64,000 nt of DNA from Stanieria sp964562685 (GTDB lineage: Bacteria; Cyanobacteriota; Cyanobacteriia; Cyanobacteriales; Xenococcaceae), in contig CAZLUP010000003.1 of NCBI GenBank assembly GCA_964562685.1, positions 1-64,000 of the forward strand. Reading direction: 5' to 3'. A program made the translations under genes and the position numbers. Positions 44,416-53,024 of this stretch are shown in pieces. Every line of letters begins with the position of its first letter. The first letter of the stretch is position 1. The notes under the pieces are model-generated. The model was given only the letters and a program-made list of their open reading frames with translations. It did not search any database and was not told the origin of the DNA.

Positions 44416-45111
44416 ATGACCAATAACAAAATAGTAGTAGCACCATCGATTTTATCGGCTGATTTTAGTCGTTTAGGAGAAGAGATTACTAAAGTAGACG
44501 AAGCTGGTGCTGATTGGATTCACGTTGATGTTATGGATGGTAGATTTGTTCCTAACATTACCATTGGTCCTCTGATTGTTGATGCCATTCGCCCCTACAC
44601 TAAAAAACCTCTCGATGTTCACTTAATGATTGTTGAACCAGAAAAGTACGTTGAAGATTTTGCTAAAGCTGGGGCTGATCTTATTTCTGTTCACGCAGAA
44701 CATAATGCTTCTCCTCATTTACACCGTACTTTGTGTCAAATTCGTGAATTAGGTAAACAAGCGGGAGTAGTACTCAATCCCTCTACACCTTTAGAATTAA
44801 TTGAATATGTTCTTCCCGTCTGCGATCTAGTTTTGATCATGAGCGTTAACCCTGGTTTTGGTGGTCAAAGTTTCATCCCTGAAGTAGTTCCCAAAATCAG
44901 CAAATTGCGTCAAATGTGTGACGAAAAAAGTTTAAATCCTTGGATTGAAGTAGATGGTGGACTCAAACCTAATAATACTTGGCAAGTATTAGAAGCTGGT
45001 GCTAATGCGATCGTAGCAGGTTCGGCAGTATTTAAAGCTCCCAGTTATGCTGAAGCAATTGAAGGTATTCGCAACAGTAAGCGTCCTGAACCAGAATTAG
45101 CTACTGTATAA
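44416..45111 (+). CDS. rpe: Ribulose-phosphate 3-epimerase
   Basis: A 231-residue TIM-barrel enzyme that interconverts ribulose-5-phosphate and xylulose-5-phosphate in the Calvin cycle and the pentose phosphate pathway. It shows VAPSILSADFSRLGEEI (residues ~8-24), HVDVMDGRFVPNITIGP (~36-52), LIMSVNPGFGGQSFIPEV (~138-155) and EVDGGLKPNN, with all catalytic Asp/His residues. AGAGAGGG (44399-44406) serves as ribosome binding site. Confidence 0.97.
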   Translation: MTNNKIVVAPSILSADFSRLGEEITKVDEAGADWIHVDVMDGRFVPNITIGPLIVDAIRPYTKKPLDVHLMIVEPEKYVEDFAKAGADLISVHAEHNASPHLHRTLCQIRELGKQAGVVLNPSTPLELIEYVLPVCDLVLIMSVNPGFGGQSFIPEVVPKISKLRQMCDEKSLNPWIEVDGGLKPNNTWQVLEAGANAIVAGSAVFKAPSYAEAIEGIRNSKRPEPELATV

Positions 45112-45129
45112 CCAATATTTTAAGCTGGA

Positions 45130-45690
45130 AATAAAATTACAGAAAAAACGGGATGTTTGAAAGCCAACTGGCTTTAGCCGTTGGATGAAAAACGACTCGG
45201 CAACGGGGCGTTGACATGGGCTTGAAGTAAATTCAAGCCACAGCCCCTCCTTAAAAGAGCCTACTAAAGATACAATTTCGATACCAAATCTTCATAAAAT
45301 AAAGATGGAGATTGTCGTATACTTTTTCTTGAGTAGTCCAGTCCAAGTCAGTGATTGACTTAGCCGACAATTAAACTAAAGGCATAAAGCGAGACTGGTA
45401 ATAGTGGCGCGAAAAACCACTCTAAAAACGTATGGACTCTAGCCGAGTACCGAAAACCAGTAAAATACAATTTCTTGTAAACAACTACTGTAAGGCGGGG
45501 CGCGCCTAAACAGAATAATCAACGCTTGGGGAGAGACGACCACTGGGGACATAATGCTAATTTCTGGGTACTTGCACCGTTAGGTAGGGGTAGTTGGGAT
45601 TAGGGTGAGGGATACGCCTCCTTTATGTTTTTAAGTCTTGCTCGATGAACCAAGAATCCCACGAATTCTATTCGTGTGGAGCGTCAAAAT
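45130..45690 (+). pseudogene. Decayed IS200/IS605-type (tnpB) remnant with right-end hairpin
   Basis: The 650-bp rpe-SUI1 spacer has no intact gene. At 45644-45688 the sequence GATGAACCAAGAATCCCACG, a hairpin (CACGAA-ttcta-TTCGTG) and GGAGCGTCAA match the right ends of cyanobacterial IS200/IS605 elements. Just upstream (~45430-45640) one frame with several stops resembles a tnpB C-terminal end, finishing MNQESHEF. A GC-rich inverted repeat at 45213-45246 (GGGCTTGAAGTAAATTCAAGCC) may belong to the same element or another one. No transposase is intact. Identification is by pattern. Confidence 0.5.
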
Positions 45691-45698
45691 AAGATAAG

Positions 45699-45729
45699 AC
45701 CGTAGTCTCGTTAGACTTCGGTTTTTTTC
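45699..45729 (+). terminator. Rho-independent terminator
   Basis: A stem CCGTAGTC (45700-45707) with GACTTCGG (45714-45721), one T-T mismatch, is followed by TTTTTTT (45722-45728). It sits between the IS remnant and the SUI1 gene and would stop read-through transcripts. Confidence 0.7.
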
Positions 45730-45759
45730 TATTAATGTTTAGTATCGTTCAATTTCTTT

Positions 45760-46110
45760 ATGTCTTCTAAACGTAAATCTACTAGCAAAGATGCTACGGT
45801 ATATCGTGAGTTTGGTAATGAAACTAATAGTGATGCCCTTGAGCGAGGTGTCCCCAATTTGCCTCCTCAACAACAAAATATCAGAATTCAAGTAACCAGA
45901 GCAGGAAAAAAAGGTAAAACTTTTAGTGTAATCTCTGGTTTTCAACACAATCAAGAGTCTTTAGCTCAATTACTCAAAAAATTAAAAACTCAATGTGGTA
46001 CTGGCGGAACAATCAAAGATAATACCGTTGAAATTCAAGGCGACCACAAACAAAAGCTATTAGAGATTCTTAGTCAGTTGGGATACAAAGCTAAAATTAG
46101 TGGTGGTTAA
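45760..46110 (+). CDS. SUI1/YciH family translation factor-like protein
   Basis: A 116-residue homologue of eukaryotic eIF1/SUI1 and bacterial YciH. The C-terminal ~75 residues form the SUI1 domain: IRIQVTRAGKKGKTFSVISG (residues ~41-60) and LKTQCGTGGTIKDNTVEIQG (~75-94), ending GYKAKI. The N-terminal 40 residues are polar and disordered. Bacterial members modulate translation initiation fidelity. It lies just after a terminator, so it must have its own promoter in a very short upstream stretch. Confidence 0.9.
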   Translation: MSSKRKSTSKDATVYREFGNETNSDALERGVPNLPPQQQNIRIQVTRAGKKGKTFSVISGFQHNQESLAQLLKKLKTQCGTGGTIKDNTVEIQGDHKQKLLEILSQLGYKAKISGG

Positions 46111-46388
46111 AGATAACAGTGGTAATTTTCTGGGGGAGAAGCAATATTTTGATTTTTGTTAATTGTTAATAGTTGGTCATTCCGCGCGCCTTCGGCAGGG
46201 TTGATTGTTTGTCCGCAGATAAACACTGATAAACGCTGATAGAGTTATAATTTTTTCCCTAGCTTTTACCCAGATAAACTTTGTTCTGAGAGCAGCGAAG
46301 GAACAGATAATTGATAGATTTTAGGTTAATTGTGACTTGAAATGTATTGGAAGGGTCTAAGAATTACTATAAACTTTTCTAATTAAAA

Positions 46389-47168
46389 TTAACTCGAAGC
46401 ACTGGTGTAAAAACGCAAAGCAAATTGCCAGAACAAGATCGAAATTATTAATAAAATAATGGCAAGAATACCAGCACCAAAAAACCAAGTCAACTCACTA
46501 CGACCAAGCATAGCTTCAGCAGGAACAGTAGTTAAAAATGCCACAGGTACAATGAAGGTAAAAAATAAACGATAAATAGCAGGATAAGCAACCATCGGAT
46601 ATCTTCCAGCTTCTAATAAACCTCTTAAAACTTCGGTTACATTATAAATTTTGACAAACCAAATACTGGTTGCTCCTAAAATAAACCAAAGACTATATAA
46701 AATAATTACGCCAAAAAAAACTGGAATCGAACTAATCAAATAATCTTGCCAATTTAAGTTTAGTTGTATTCCTGCATAAATAATTAAAATAATTCCAAAC
46801 AATAAATCTGGAAATCCCCAAGGAGAAACCATTCTAGTCGATAACCAAAATTGACTACTAATTGGTTTAAGTAACACAAAATCTAATGTACCCTGTTCAA
46901 TTTGTTCGACAATGCGATTAAGATTGGGAACTAAAAAAGTATTAGAAAACCCTTGTAATAAAGTAAACAACCCTAAAACAATCAGTGCTTCTTGCCAACT
47001 CCAACCTTGAAAGGTATAGCCAGTCCGATAAAATAAAAATAATCCAAAAATACTACCTACCAAATTAGCAATACTAGTAAAAGTAGCGATCGCAAAATTA
47101 AGCCGATATTCTAATTCTGTGGCAATTGAGGTAGTCCAAAACAACCATAAAACTCGCCAATATCTCAT
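46389..47168 (-). CDS. ABC-2 family permease (PF06182-like)
   Basis: A 259-residue six-helix permease of the ABC-2 'membrane_6' type. The segment GFSNTFLVPNLNRIVEQIEQ followed by GTLDFVLLKPIS (residues ~74-107) is the family signature. These proteins normally work as pairs with an ATPase. Here it follows, after 10 bp, two sugar-type permeases of a different superfamily, and no ATPase is present. The substrate is unknown. Confidence 0.8.
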   Translation of the reverse strand: MRYWRVLWLFWTTSIATELEYRLNFAIATFTSIANLVGSIFGLFLFYRTGYTFQGWSWQEALIVLGLFTLLQGFSNTFLVPNLNRIVEQIEQGTLDFVLLKPISSQFWLSTRMVSPWGFPDLLFGIILIIYAGIQLNLNWQDYLISSIPVFFGVIILYSLWFILGATSIWFVKIYNVTEVLRGLLEAGRYPMVAYPAIYRLFFTFIVPVAFLTTVPAEAMLGRSELTWFFGAGILAIILLIISILFWQFALRFYTSASS

Positions 47169-47178
47169 AAAACAACTT

Positions 47179-48048
47179 TTATCCCTTCACTGCACCAGCC
47201 GTCAAACCTTGAACAATGCGACGTTGGAAAAATAAAACCAGCAAAACTAAAGGCAGTGTACCTAATACTGTAGCAGACGCGATCGGTCCGTAGGGAATAT
47301 CAAATAAAGTTGTTCCTCCCAATTGTGCTGTCGCTACTGGAATTGTTTTCATCGTTTCTTGAGTAATAAAAGTCAATGCAAAAATATATTCATTCCAGGC
47401 AAATATAAACGTTAATATTCCTGTGGTAACCAAAGCAGGAATAGTCATTGGTAAGACAATGTTGAACAACATGGGAATAGTTTTATAACCATCAATTTTG
47501 GCTGCATCTTCTAAATCTTTAGGTAATTGCTTAAAAAAGCTACGCATAACCAAAATAGTCAAGGGTAAGTTAATGGCTGTATAAGGAATAATTAAAGCTA
47601 AATAATTATTTCCTAAACCAATTGCTTTTACTATTTCTAATAATCCTAAAAATAGCAGGACGTAGGGAAATAAAGTAACAATTAAAATACCTGCTAAAAT
47701 AACTTGTTCTCCTGGAAGTTTTAATCTAGCTAAAGCATAAGCAGCAGGAGAACCTAAGATTAGGCATAAAACTGTAGAAACAATTGAAACTAAAGCACTA
47801 TTCAGAATATAGAGTAAAAAAGGACGACGATTAAATAATTCTAGATAATGAGTTAAAGTAATTCTTCTAGGCAAGTAAATATTAGGAATTGCGGAGATAT
47901 CTTGATTGAATTTCAAAGAAGTCAATACTTGCCAAACAATTGGGGCAAGAAAAAAAACAATTACCCAAATAACGCTCAAGACTAAAATAAATCTGCCTAA
48001 ATTAAAAGTAGTATTTTTATTTTCAGATTTTACACTTTTCATTGCCAA
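47179..48048 (-). CDS. Carbohydrate ABC transporter permease (MalG/GgtD-like)
   Basis: A 289-residue binding-protein-dependent permease with six helices. The EAA loop that contacts the ATPase reads EDAAKIDGYKTIPMLFNIVLP (quoted in part: EDAAKIDGYKTIPM, residues ~185-198). FAWNEYIFALTFI and TIPVATAQLGG are typical of MalG-type sugar permeases. In cyanobacteria this class includes GgtD for glucosylglycerol/sucrose/trehalose uptake; that identity is likely but not proven. The MalF-type partner is directly upstream (77 bp). Confidence 0.85.
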   Translation of the reverse strand: MAMKSVKSENKNTTFNLGRFILVLSVIWVIVFFLAPIVWQVLTSLKFNQDISAIPNIYLPRRITLTHYLELFNRRPFLLYILNSALVSIVSTVLCLILGSPAAYALARLKLPGEQVILAGILIVTLFPYVLLFLGLLEIVKAIGLGNNYLALIIPYTAINLPLTILVMRSFFKQLPKDLEDAAKIDGYKTIPMLFNIVLPMTIPALVTTGILTFIFAWNEYIFALTFITQETMKTIPVATAQLGGTTLFDIPYGPIASATVLGTLPLVLLVLFFQRRIVQGLTAGAVKG

Positions 48049-48124
48049 ATTTAAATTAATTAAAAATTGTTTTTCAACTTATATTTCTCAAGACAACATC
48101 TCGATTAATAAATTTTGAAACCCA

Positions 48125-49009
48125 TTAAATAGTTCTTAATTTACGTAAAAAATAACTAGTAGCTATCACAACCAAAACTAACAACAAAAAAGTTACCACA
48201 ACTAAAGCTGCTCCATAGCCAAAGTCAAGATAACGCATTACCATTGAATAAATATAGATAGAAACTGTTTCTGTTGCTCCTGCTGGACCACCACCAGTCA
48301 TAACTTGAACTAAGTCAAAAATACCAAAAGCTTGAGCAAATCTAAACAGTAAAGCAATCAAAATTTGAGGCAGCAATAAAGGCAAAGTAATTTGATAAAA
48401 ACTCTGCCAGTAATTAGCACCATCCATAGCATGAGCTTCGTATAAATCCTGAGAAATTGATTGTAATCCCGCCAGCAAAATAATACTAATAAAAGGTGTT
48501 GTTTTCCAAACATCAGCAATGATTAAAGCTACCATCGCTAAACTTGGTTCTCCTAACCAATTAATGCCTGTATCAATCAATCCTAATCGTTGCAAAATAT
48601 CATTAACAACACCAAATTGATCGTTAAAAATCCATGCCCAAGCTAGTCCCATAACTGCGGTGGGTAATGCCCAAGGAATAATGGCAATAGTTCTGACAAT
48701 ACCTCTACCTCGAAAAGATTGATTCAGAACCAAAGCAATAGCTAGACCTAACAATAATTCTAAAAATACACTGACAACTGTAAACAGCGTGGTATTACCC
48801 ATCGTTTGCCAAAATCTTCCATCTCCAAGCATTCTTTGGTAATTACCAATGCCTGAAAAAACTGGATTTAATTGTGTACCAAGATTTTCGGTAAAAAAAC
48901 TTAACCAAAGAGCTCTTCCTATTGGGTAAATGAATACCAATAATAAAATTAATAAAGCTGGTATTAATAACAACCATCCTGTGAGTTTTTCTTGGGAATT
49001 AATAGACAT
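48125..49009 (-). CDS. Carbohydrate ABC transporter permease (MalF/GgtC-like)
   Basis: A 294-residue MalF-type sugar permease. It begins EKLTGWLLLIPALLILLLVF (residues ~7-26) and the EAA loop is YEAHAMDGANYWQSFYQITL (~200-219). The C-terminal region holds GGGPAGATETVSIYIY. The start was set at ATG 49009, which begins the conserved region; the longer frame starts at a TTG (49042). The substrate-binding protein and ATPase of the system are not nearby. Confidence 0.85.
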   Translation of the reverse strand: MSINSQEKLTGWLLLIPALLILLLVFIYPIGRALWLSFFTENLGTQLNPVFSGIGNYQRMLGDGRFWQTMGNTTLFTVVSVFLELLLGLAIALVLNQSFRGRGIVRTIAIIPWALPTAVMGLAWAWIFNDQFGVVNDILQRLGLIDTGINWLGEPSLAMVALIIADVWKTTPFISIILLAGLQSISQDLYEAHAMDGANYWQSFYQITLPLLLPQILIALLFRFAQAFGIFDLVQVMTGGGPAGATETVSIYIYSMVMRYLDFGYGAALVVVTFLLLVLVVIATSYFLRKLRTI

Positions 49010-49679
49010 AGTGATATTTTTTTTATTAAGCAATTTTAACAATTTGTATTTTTAGTAATAATCAAAAAAATCAGTATATTTAACAGCATTAATCAGTAAA
49101 TTCTAGGACTTAGCTATTTAAACTCAAAAATAAACTTTAAAAATAAAAACCTTTTAAAAAATAGAAAAAAAGTAGTTTTAATCCAGAAAAATAGTTTAGC
49201 GATCGCTTTTTTTAGTAGTTAATTGATACAACTATTATGATTAGCTCAAAAAGCTTTTAAGTTTTTTAATGTTTTTTGAAAACAAAATGAAGAATTATTA
49301 TTCTTGCCTCCGTAAAAATAACTAACTCAATAGGATTCAGTAACAAAAATCAGTGTTTATACGAATGTACTCGTTAGTGATGAATAGTAACATTCAATAT
49401 TAAGAAAAGCCAAATATAGTTTTGACTATTCTTTAATTTCTATTTTATTTAATTCCTCTTGCTCCACATACCCCGCTCTTGGCAAAATACTGAGTGGGGT
49501 TTTTTATAGACTTTGCTCAAAATCTTCCTTGAAACCAAAGCTTTTTGACGAAGGCGAAGCTTGCTTTGACTTGATTTATCAGAAATTTTTAAGTCTCCCC
49601 AGAAAAGATAAACATTACTACTAAGAAATGGGCTATACTGTACCATTGACCAGATTAAGCTAGAGTTGAGGAGGAAACT
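49010..49679. other. Spacer between permease and STAS genes
   Basis: A 670-bp divergent spacer. It is strongly AT-rich, contains a HIP1 site near 49199 and a plus-strand terminator hairpin (49470-49506). A minus-strand open frame at 49449-49691 appears spurious. The terminator with no gene upstream on its strand hints at a small RNA. Confidence 0.45.
49470..49506 (+). terminator. Rho-independent terminator with no annotated gene upstream
   Basis: A 9-bp stem (ACCCCGCTC at 49470-49478, GAGTGGGGT at 49492-49500, one G-U pair) is followed by TTTTTT. There is no plus-strand gene in the 450 bp before it, so it may end an unannotated small RNA. Confidence 0.7.
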
Positions 49680-50045
49680 ATTCCTGAGCAACTAAACCTG
49701 ACAGTTAGCTTAAGAGGCACTCGCGAAGTCAGGAAAAACTATCAAATATTTCGTCTGGCTGGATTACTTGATGCCTTTTCTGAGCCTACTTTCCGTAAGG
49801 TAATCGGTAATTATATTGACGAAGGACCTTATCATGTAATTCTCGTTCTCTCTCAAATTGATTTTATTGATAGTTCGGGATTAGGTGCTTTAGTACAGCT
49901 AGTCAAGAAGGCACAAACTGCGGGCGGAAGTTTACAAATAGTTACCAACGCGAGGGTAACTCAAACAGTTAAACTAGTTCGCCTAGAGAAATTTCTTTCT
50001 CTTCAGCCTTCAGTTGAAGCTGCTATCGAAAATATAGAAAAATAG
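49680..50045 (+). CDS. STAS-domain anti-sigma factor antagonist-like protein, ATT start
   Basis: A 121-residue STAS protein. It contains RLAGLLDAFSEPTFRKVIGN (residues ~20-39) and the signature IDFIDSSGLGALVQLVKKA (~60-78), including the Asp-Ser-Ser of phosphorylatable anti-anti-sigma factors. No ATG, GTG or TTG lies in frame between the upstream stop codon (49656-49658) and the conserved region. An AGGAGG Shine-Dalgarno sequence at 49669-49674 is followed by five bases and then ATT (49680), which is therefore the probable start codon. CTG 49698 is an alternative. It lies 14 bp upstream of the mini-RNase III gene. Confidence 0.85.
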   Translation: MPEQLNLTVSLRGTREVRKNYQIFRLAGLLDAFSEPTFRKVIGNYIDEGPYHVILVLSQIDFIDSSGLGALVQLVKKAQTAGGSLQIVTNARVTQTVKLVRLEKFLSLQPSVEAAIENIEK

Positions 50046-50059
50046 CGTCAGTAATAGAC

Positions 50060-50536
50060 GTGAATTTACCAGAACGAGATCGAGATCAATCAAAGTTAAC
50101 AACTTCGGCTTCTGCTTGGACAGAAGCTAGTTTATTTTCTAATCAAATGGCAACTTCTCTTGTTTCCCAAGTAGAAAGTTTGTCACCTAGTGCTTTGGCG
50201 TATATTGGGGATGCAGTCTATGAACTATATGTTCGTACTTGCTACCTCATCCCGCCGAAACGACTTGCAGACTATCATAATCAAGTTGTTGCTCAAGTAA
50301 GAGCCGAAAGTCAGGCGGATTATCTCCAATTGCTTCAACCTTATCTGACTTCCTCAGAACAAGAAATTGTACGTCGTGGACGGAATGCAGTTGACAAGAA
50401 ACCACGACGTATATCTGCCCATATTTATCAACAAGCTACCAGTTTTGAAACTTTGCTGGGCTATCTTTATCTAACCAATCCTCAACGTTTAGATGAATTA
50501 TTAGCCAAATTAGAAATTAATCCTGCAAAATCTTGA
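50060..50536 (+). CDS. mrnC: Mini-ribonuclease III
   Basis: A 158-residue protein with a GTG start at 50060. The RNase III catalytic domain without a dsRNA-binding domain spans residues ~38-155: LAYIGDAVYELYVR carries the metal-binding acidic residues, and ATSFETLLGYLYL the second catalytic signature. In bacteria this enzyme trims the ends of 23S rRNA precursor. It is closely linked to the STAS gene upstream and rlmB downstream, another rRNA-processing gene. Confidence 0.92.
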   Translation: MNLPERDRDQSKLTTSASAWTEASLFSNQMATSLVSQVESLSPSALAYIGDAVYELYVRTCYLIPPKRLADYHNQVVAQVRAESQADYLQLLQPYLTSSEQEIVRRGRNAVDKKPRRISAHIYQQATSFETLLGYLYLTNPQRLDELLAKLEINPAKS

Positions 50537-50585
50537 AGTTAATTGCAATTTTAAATAAAACTAATTCCTTTTAAATCTATTCTTT

Positions 50586-51470
50586 ATGAGCGAGCAACCT
50601 TTGACTAAACGGAATAGGGTTCCCAAGCATTTTAACCAAACTAAACCTCAACCTAAAGAGCATAAATCTAAGATTCAACTATCTCGTAAAAGTGACCAAA
50701 TCGAATTTAACCCAAAACCAGAACAAGAAGATTCTGAGTTAGTTTATGGTCGTCATTCAGTTTTAGCAATCTTGAAAAGTGAGCGTGATATTGCTCGGAT
50801 TTGGGTTACTGCTAAGCTACGACAAATTCCTCAATTTTATTCTCTTCTTCAAGAAGCTAAAGCTAATGGAGCAGTCATAGACGAAGTAGAAATGCGTCGT
50901 TTAGATTTATTAACTCAAGGAGGCAATCACCAAGGGATAGCAGTTCAAATTGCTCCTTATTCTTATTGGGAGTTAGAAGATTTACTTCAACACGCAAAAA
51001 CTAACACTACAGAACCAGTAATTATTATTGCAGATGGCATAAATGATCCCCATAATTTAGGTGCAATTATTCGTACTGCTGAGGCAATGGGTGTACAAGG
51101 TTTAGTTATACCTCAAAGACGAGCAGTAGGAGTTACCTCTACAGTAATGAAGGTAGCAGCAGGCGCTTTGGCAAATTTTCCTGTTGCCAGAGTAGTCAAT
51201 TTAAATCAAGCTTTAGACAAATTAAAAGAAGCGGGGTTTTGGCTTTATGGCACTACCTCTGAAAGTAGTAAACTGTTACACACAATTAATTTTCGAGGAG
51301 CGATAGGATTAGTAGTAGGTTCAGAAGGGAAAGGATTAAGTCCTTTGATTCAACGTAATTGTGACGAATTGGTAGCTATTCCTTTATCAGGAGAAACTCC
51401 TAGTCTTAATGCTTCGGTTGCAGCAGCTATTGCTATTTACGAAATTTGTCGTCAGAGATTTTCTAATTAG
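50586..51470 (+). CDS. rlmB: 23S rRNA (guanosine-2'-O-)-methyltransferase RlmB (TrmH family)
   Basis: A 294-residue SPOUT methyltransferase. The N-terminal ~50 residues are basic and disordered. A substrate-binding domain (YGRHSVLAILKSERDIARIW, residues ~53-72) precedes the knotted catalytic domain with DGINDPHNLGAIIRTAEAMG (~149-168), GLVVGSEGKGLSP-like motif (VVGSEGKGLS, ~240-249) and SGETPSLNASVAAAIAIYE. It methylates a guanosine in 23S rRNA. It lies after the mini-RNase III gene with a 49-bp gap. Confidence 0.92.
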   Translation: MSEQPLTKRNRVPKHFNQTKPQPKEHKSKIQLSRKSDQIEFNPKPEQEDSELVYGRHSVLAILKSERDIARIWVTAKLRQIPQFYSLLQEAKANGAVIDEVEMRRLDLLTQGGNHQGIAVQIAPYSYWELEDLLQHAKTNTTEPVIIIADGINDPHNLGAIIRTAEAMGVQGLVIPQRRAVGVTSTVMKVAAGALANFPVARVVNLNQALDKLKEAGFWLYGTTSESSKLLHTINFRGAIGLVVGSEGKGLSPLIQRNCDELVAIPLSGETPSLNASVAAAIAIYEICRQRFSN

Positions 51471-51623
51471 ACTTAATTATTCTTACTACCAATCAACAGT
51501 GATCAGAGTTACAATCGGGCTGTTATAAATAAACAAAAAATTTTGTAACTTAATATAAAGATTTAAGACACATCTGTAACAATCAACCAATTAAATTACG
51601 GTAATAAATAGAGAAAATTTAAA

Positions 51624-51908
51624 ATGCTCAAAGAAATTTTAACTAAAGTTCTCGATAGCGTAGGTAAAGCTTATTGGGTTGAAATAACTACTGATACTCC
51701 TGCTTGCATTTATTATTTTGGTCCTTTTTTGACTGCTAGGGAAGCTCAAATTGCCCAAGGTGGTTATTTAGAAGATTTAAAAGGAGAAGGCGCACAAGGA
51801 ATTTCTTTGACTATCAAACGCTGTCAACCAAGTGAATTGACAATTTTTGATGAGTTGGATGAACCCGTCGATTTTAAGGCTGTTCCTGCTTTCGGTAAGT
51901 CTTACTGA
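51624..51908 (+). CDS. DUF1816 family protein
   Basis: A 94-residue cyanobacterial protein of the DUF1816 family. The core KAYWVEITTDTPACIYYFGP (residues ~15-34), then FLTAREAQIAQGGYLEDLKG (~35-54) and ISLTIKRCQP, matches. It is related to the small linker-like/CpcD-type group by size but has no proven function. Upstream sequence is AT-rich, and it has its own start region. Confidence 0.85.
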   Translation: MLKEILTKVLDSVGKAYWVEITTDTPACIYYFGPFLTAREAQIAQGGYLEDLKGEGAQGISLTIKRCQPSELTIFDELDEPVDFKAVPAFGKSY

Positions 51909-51923
51909 TATCTTAAATATTAG

Positions 51924-52748
51924 TTAGTTTTTTTCCATAACTGTTTCAGGATAATCATTTAACCATTGCTCGATCTCTGCTTGGACTAAGTTAGGAATTT
52001 CCCAAGGAAATAAGTGAGCAGTGTCAGGAAAACATCGCCATTGACAACAACTTAGTGTATTAGCGGTTTCTTCGCTAGAAATAGCGGTAATATGCCGATC
52101 TTCTGCGCCAGCTAAAGCCAAACAAGGGAGATCGAGTAATTGAAGCTCTTGAAGACGATTGTATCCTTGACTAATCGCTTGCGATAATGATTGATGAGCA
52201 GCAGTGGAAGTTTTAAAATAAGCAGGAACACCTTCTTTGGCTAAATATTGATATGCTTGAGTAGTTTGTTGAGCTAGAAGATAGCGAAACAAAGACTGTT
52301 TACCAAAAGTATCTATATTCCATTGCCATCCAGGTTTTAAGTAATTCACGATCCCTGCAATTCCGGTATAGAGTAAATCTTGCCAAGTAATGGGAGGATG
52401 ATTACTACGAGGGCAGGCAGCCGAAGCGATTAAAATTAACCCTGTAAATTTTTGTGGTAATCTGAGGGCTAATTCTAATGCTAGAATACCTCCTAAAGAC
52501 CAGCCTAAAAGTAAACAACGTTCAATTTTCAAACGTTCCAAAAGCTCTTCAAGATTGTCAAGATGATCCTCCATTTTAAATTTATTGGTTGGTCTACTGT
52601 TACCGTATCCTCGTAAATCTGGCGCAACAGTTTGATATTTTTGTGAAAGAAAGTTTGTAAATACTGACATACTTTGTCCTGAACCAGGATGACCATGTAA
52701 ACATAAAATTGGAAATCCTGTTCCTTGAATTTCAACGTGTAATTTCAT
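51924..52748 (-). CDS. Alpha/beta hydrolase
   Basis: A 274-residue alpha/beta hydrolase-fold protein. The oxyanion region CLHGHPGSGQSM is at residues ~16-27, the nucleophile serine in LLLGWSLGGILALEL (~78-92), the acid in CLALAGAEDRHITA and the histidine in FPDTAHLFPWE (~243-253). The substrate is unknown. There is no signal peptide. It converges with the DUF1816 gene. Confidence 0.85.
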   Translation of the reverse strand: MKLHVEIQGTGFPILCLHGHPGSGQSMSVFTNFLSQKYQTVAPDLRGYGNSRPTNKFKMEDHLDNLEELLERLKIERCLLLGWSLGGILALELALRLPQKFTGLILIASAACPRSNHPPITWQDLLYTGIAGIVNYLKPGWQWNIDTFGKQSLFRYLLAQQTTQAYQYLAKEGVPAYFKTSTAAHQSLSQAISQGYNRLQELQLLDLPCLALAGAEDRHITAISSEETANTLSCCQWRCFPDTAHLFPWEIPNLVQAEIEQWLNDYPETVMEKN

Positions 52749-52769
52749 CTTATTTTTACTTTAATTAAA

Positions 52770-52789
52770 AGCGGTCTCAGCAAAGCTGA
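52770..52789. repeat. 20-bp repeat AGCGGTCTCAGCAAAGCTGA, copy 2
   Basis: Nearly identical (19 of 20) to 24984-25003. The core forms a CTCAGC/GCTGAG hairpin. It lies upstream of the hydrolase gene, in a spacer that otherwise shows nothing. Confidence 0.6.
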
Positions 52790-53024
52790 GGCACTACGTA
52801 ATCGCTCTAACCCAAAAATTGGGCATAAAAAAATAGCAATATTTTAATTGGTGTGATGGCTCTCAATTGGTTTGCTAAATATATTGCCTTTTAAAAAGTA
52901 GTATCAATGTTGTTTATTCTACCAAAAATGGTTTTAAACTTTGACCAGATGTATAATTTTGCTTTCTAAAATATCCCCTTGAAAGCCTATTTCTTCCTCT
53001 CTTTATTTTTTACTTGCTACTTAC

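Noticed and set aside
45121..45730. Possible tmRNA, RNase P RNA or SRP RNA in the rpe-SUI1 spacer
   Set aside because: Conserved core sequences of those RNAs are absent, and the right part fits an IS200/IS605 end better.
49449..49691. 80-residue minus-strand open frame upstream of the STAS gene
   Set aside because: It runs across a terminator hairpin and the STAS ribosome binding site, and its product has no coherent composition.
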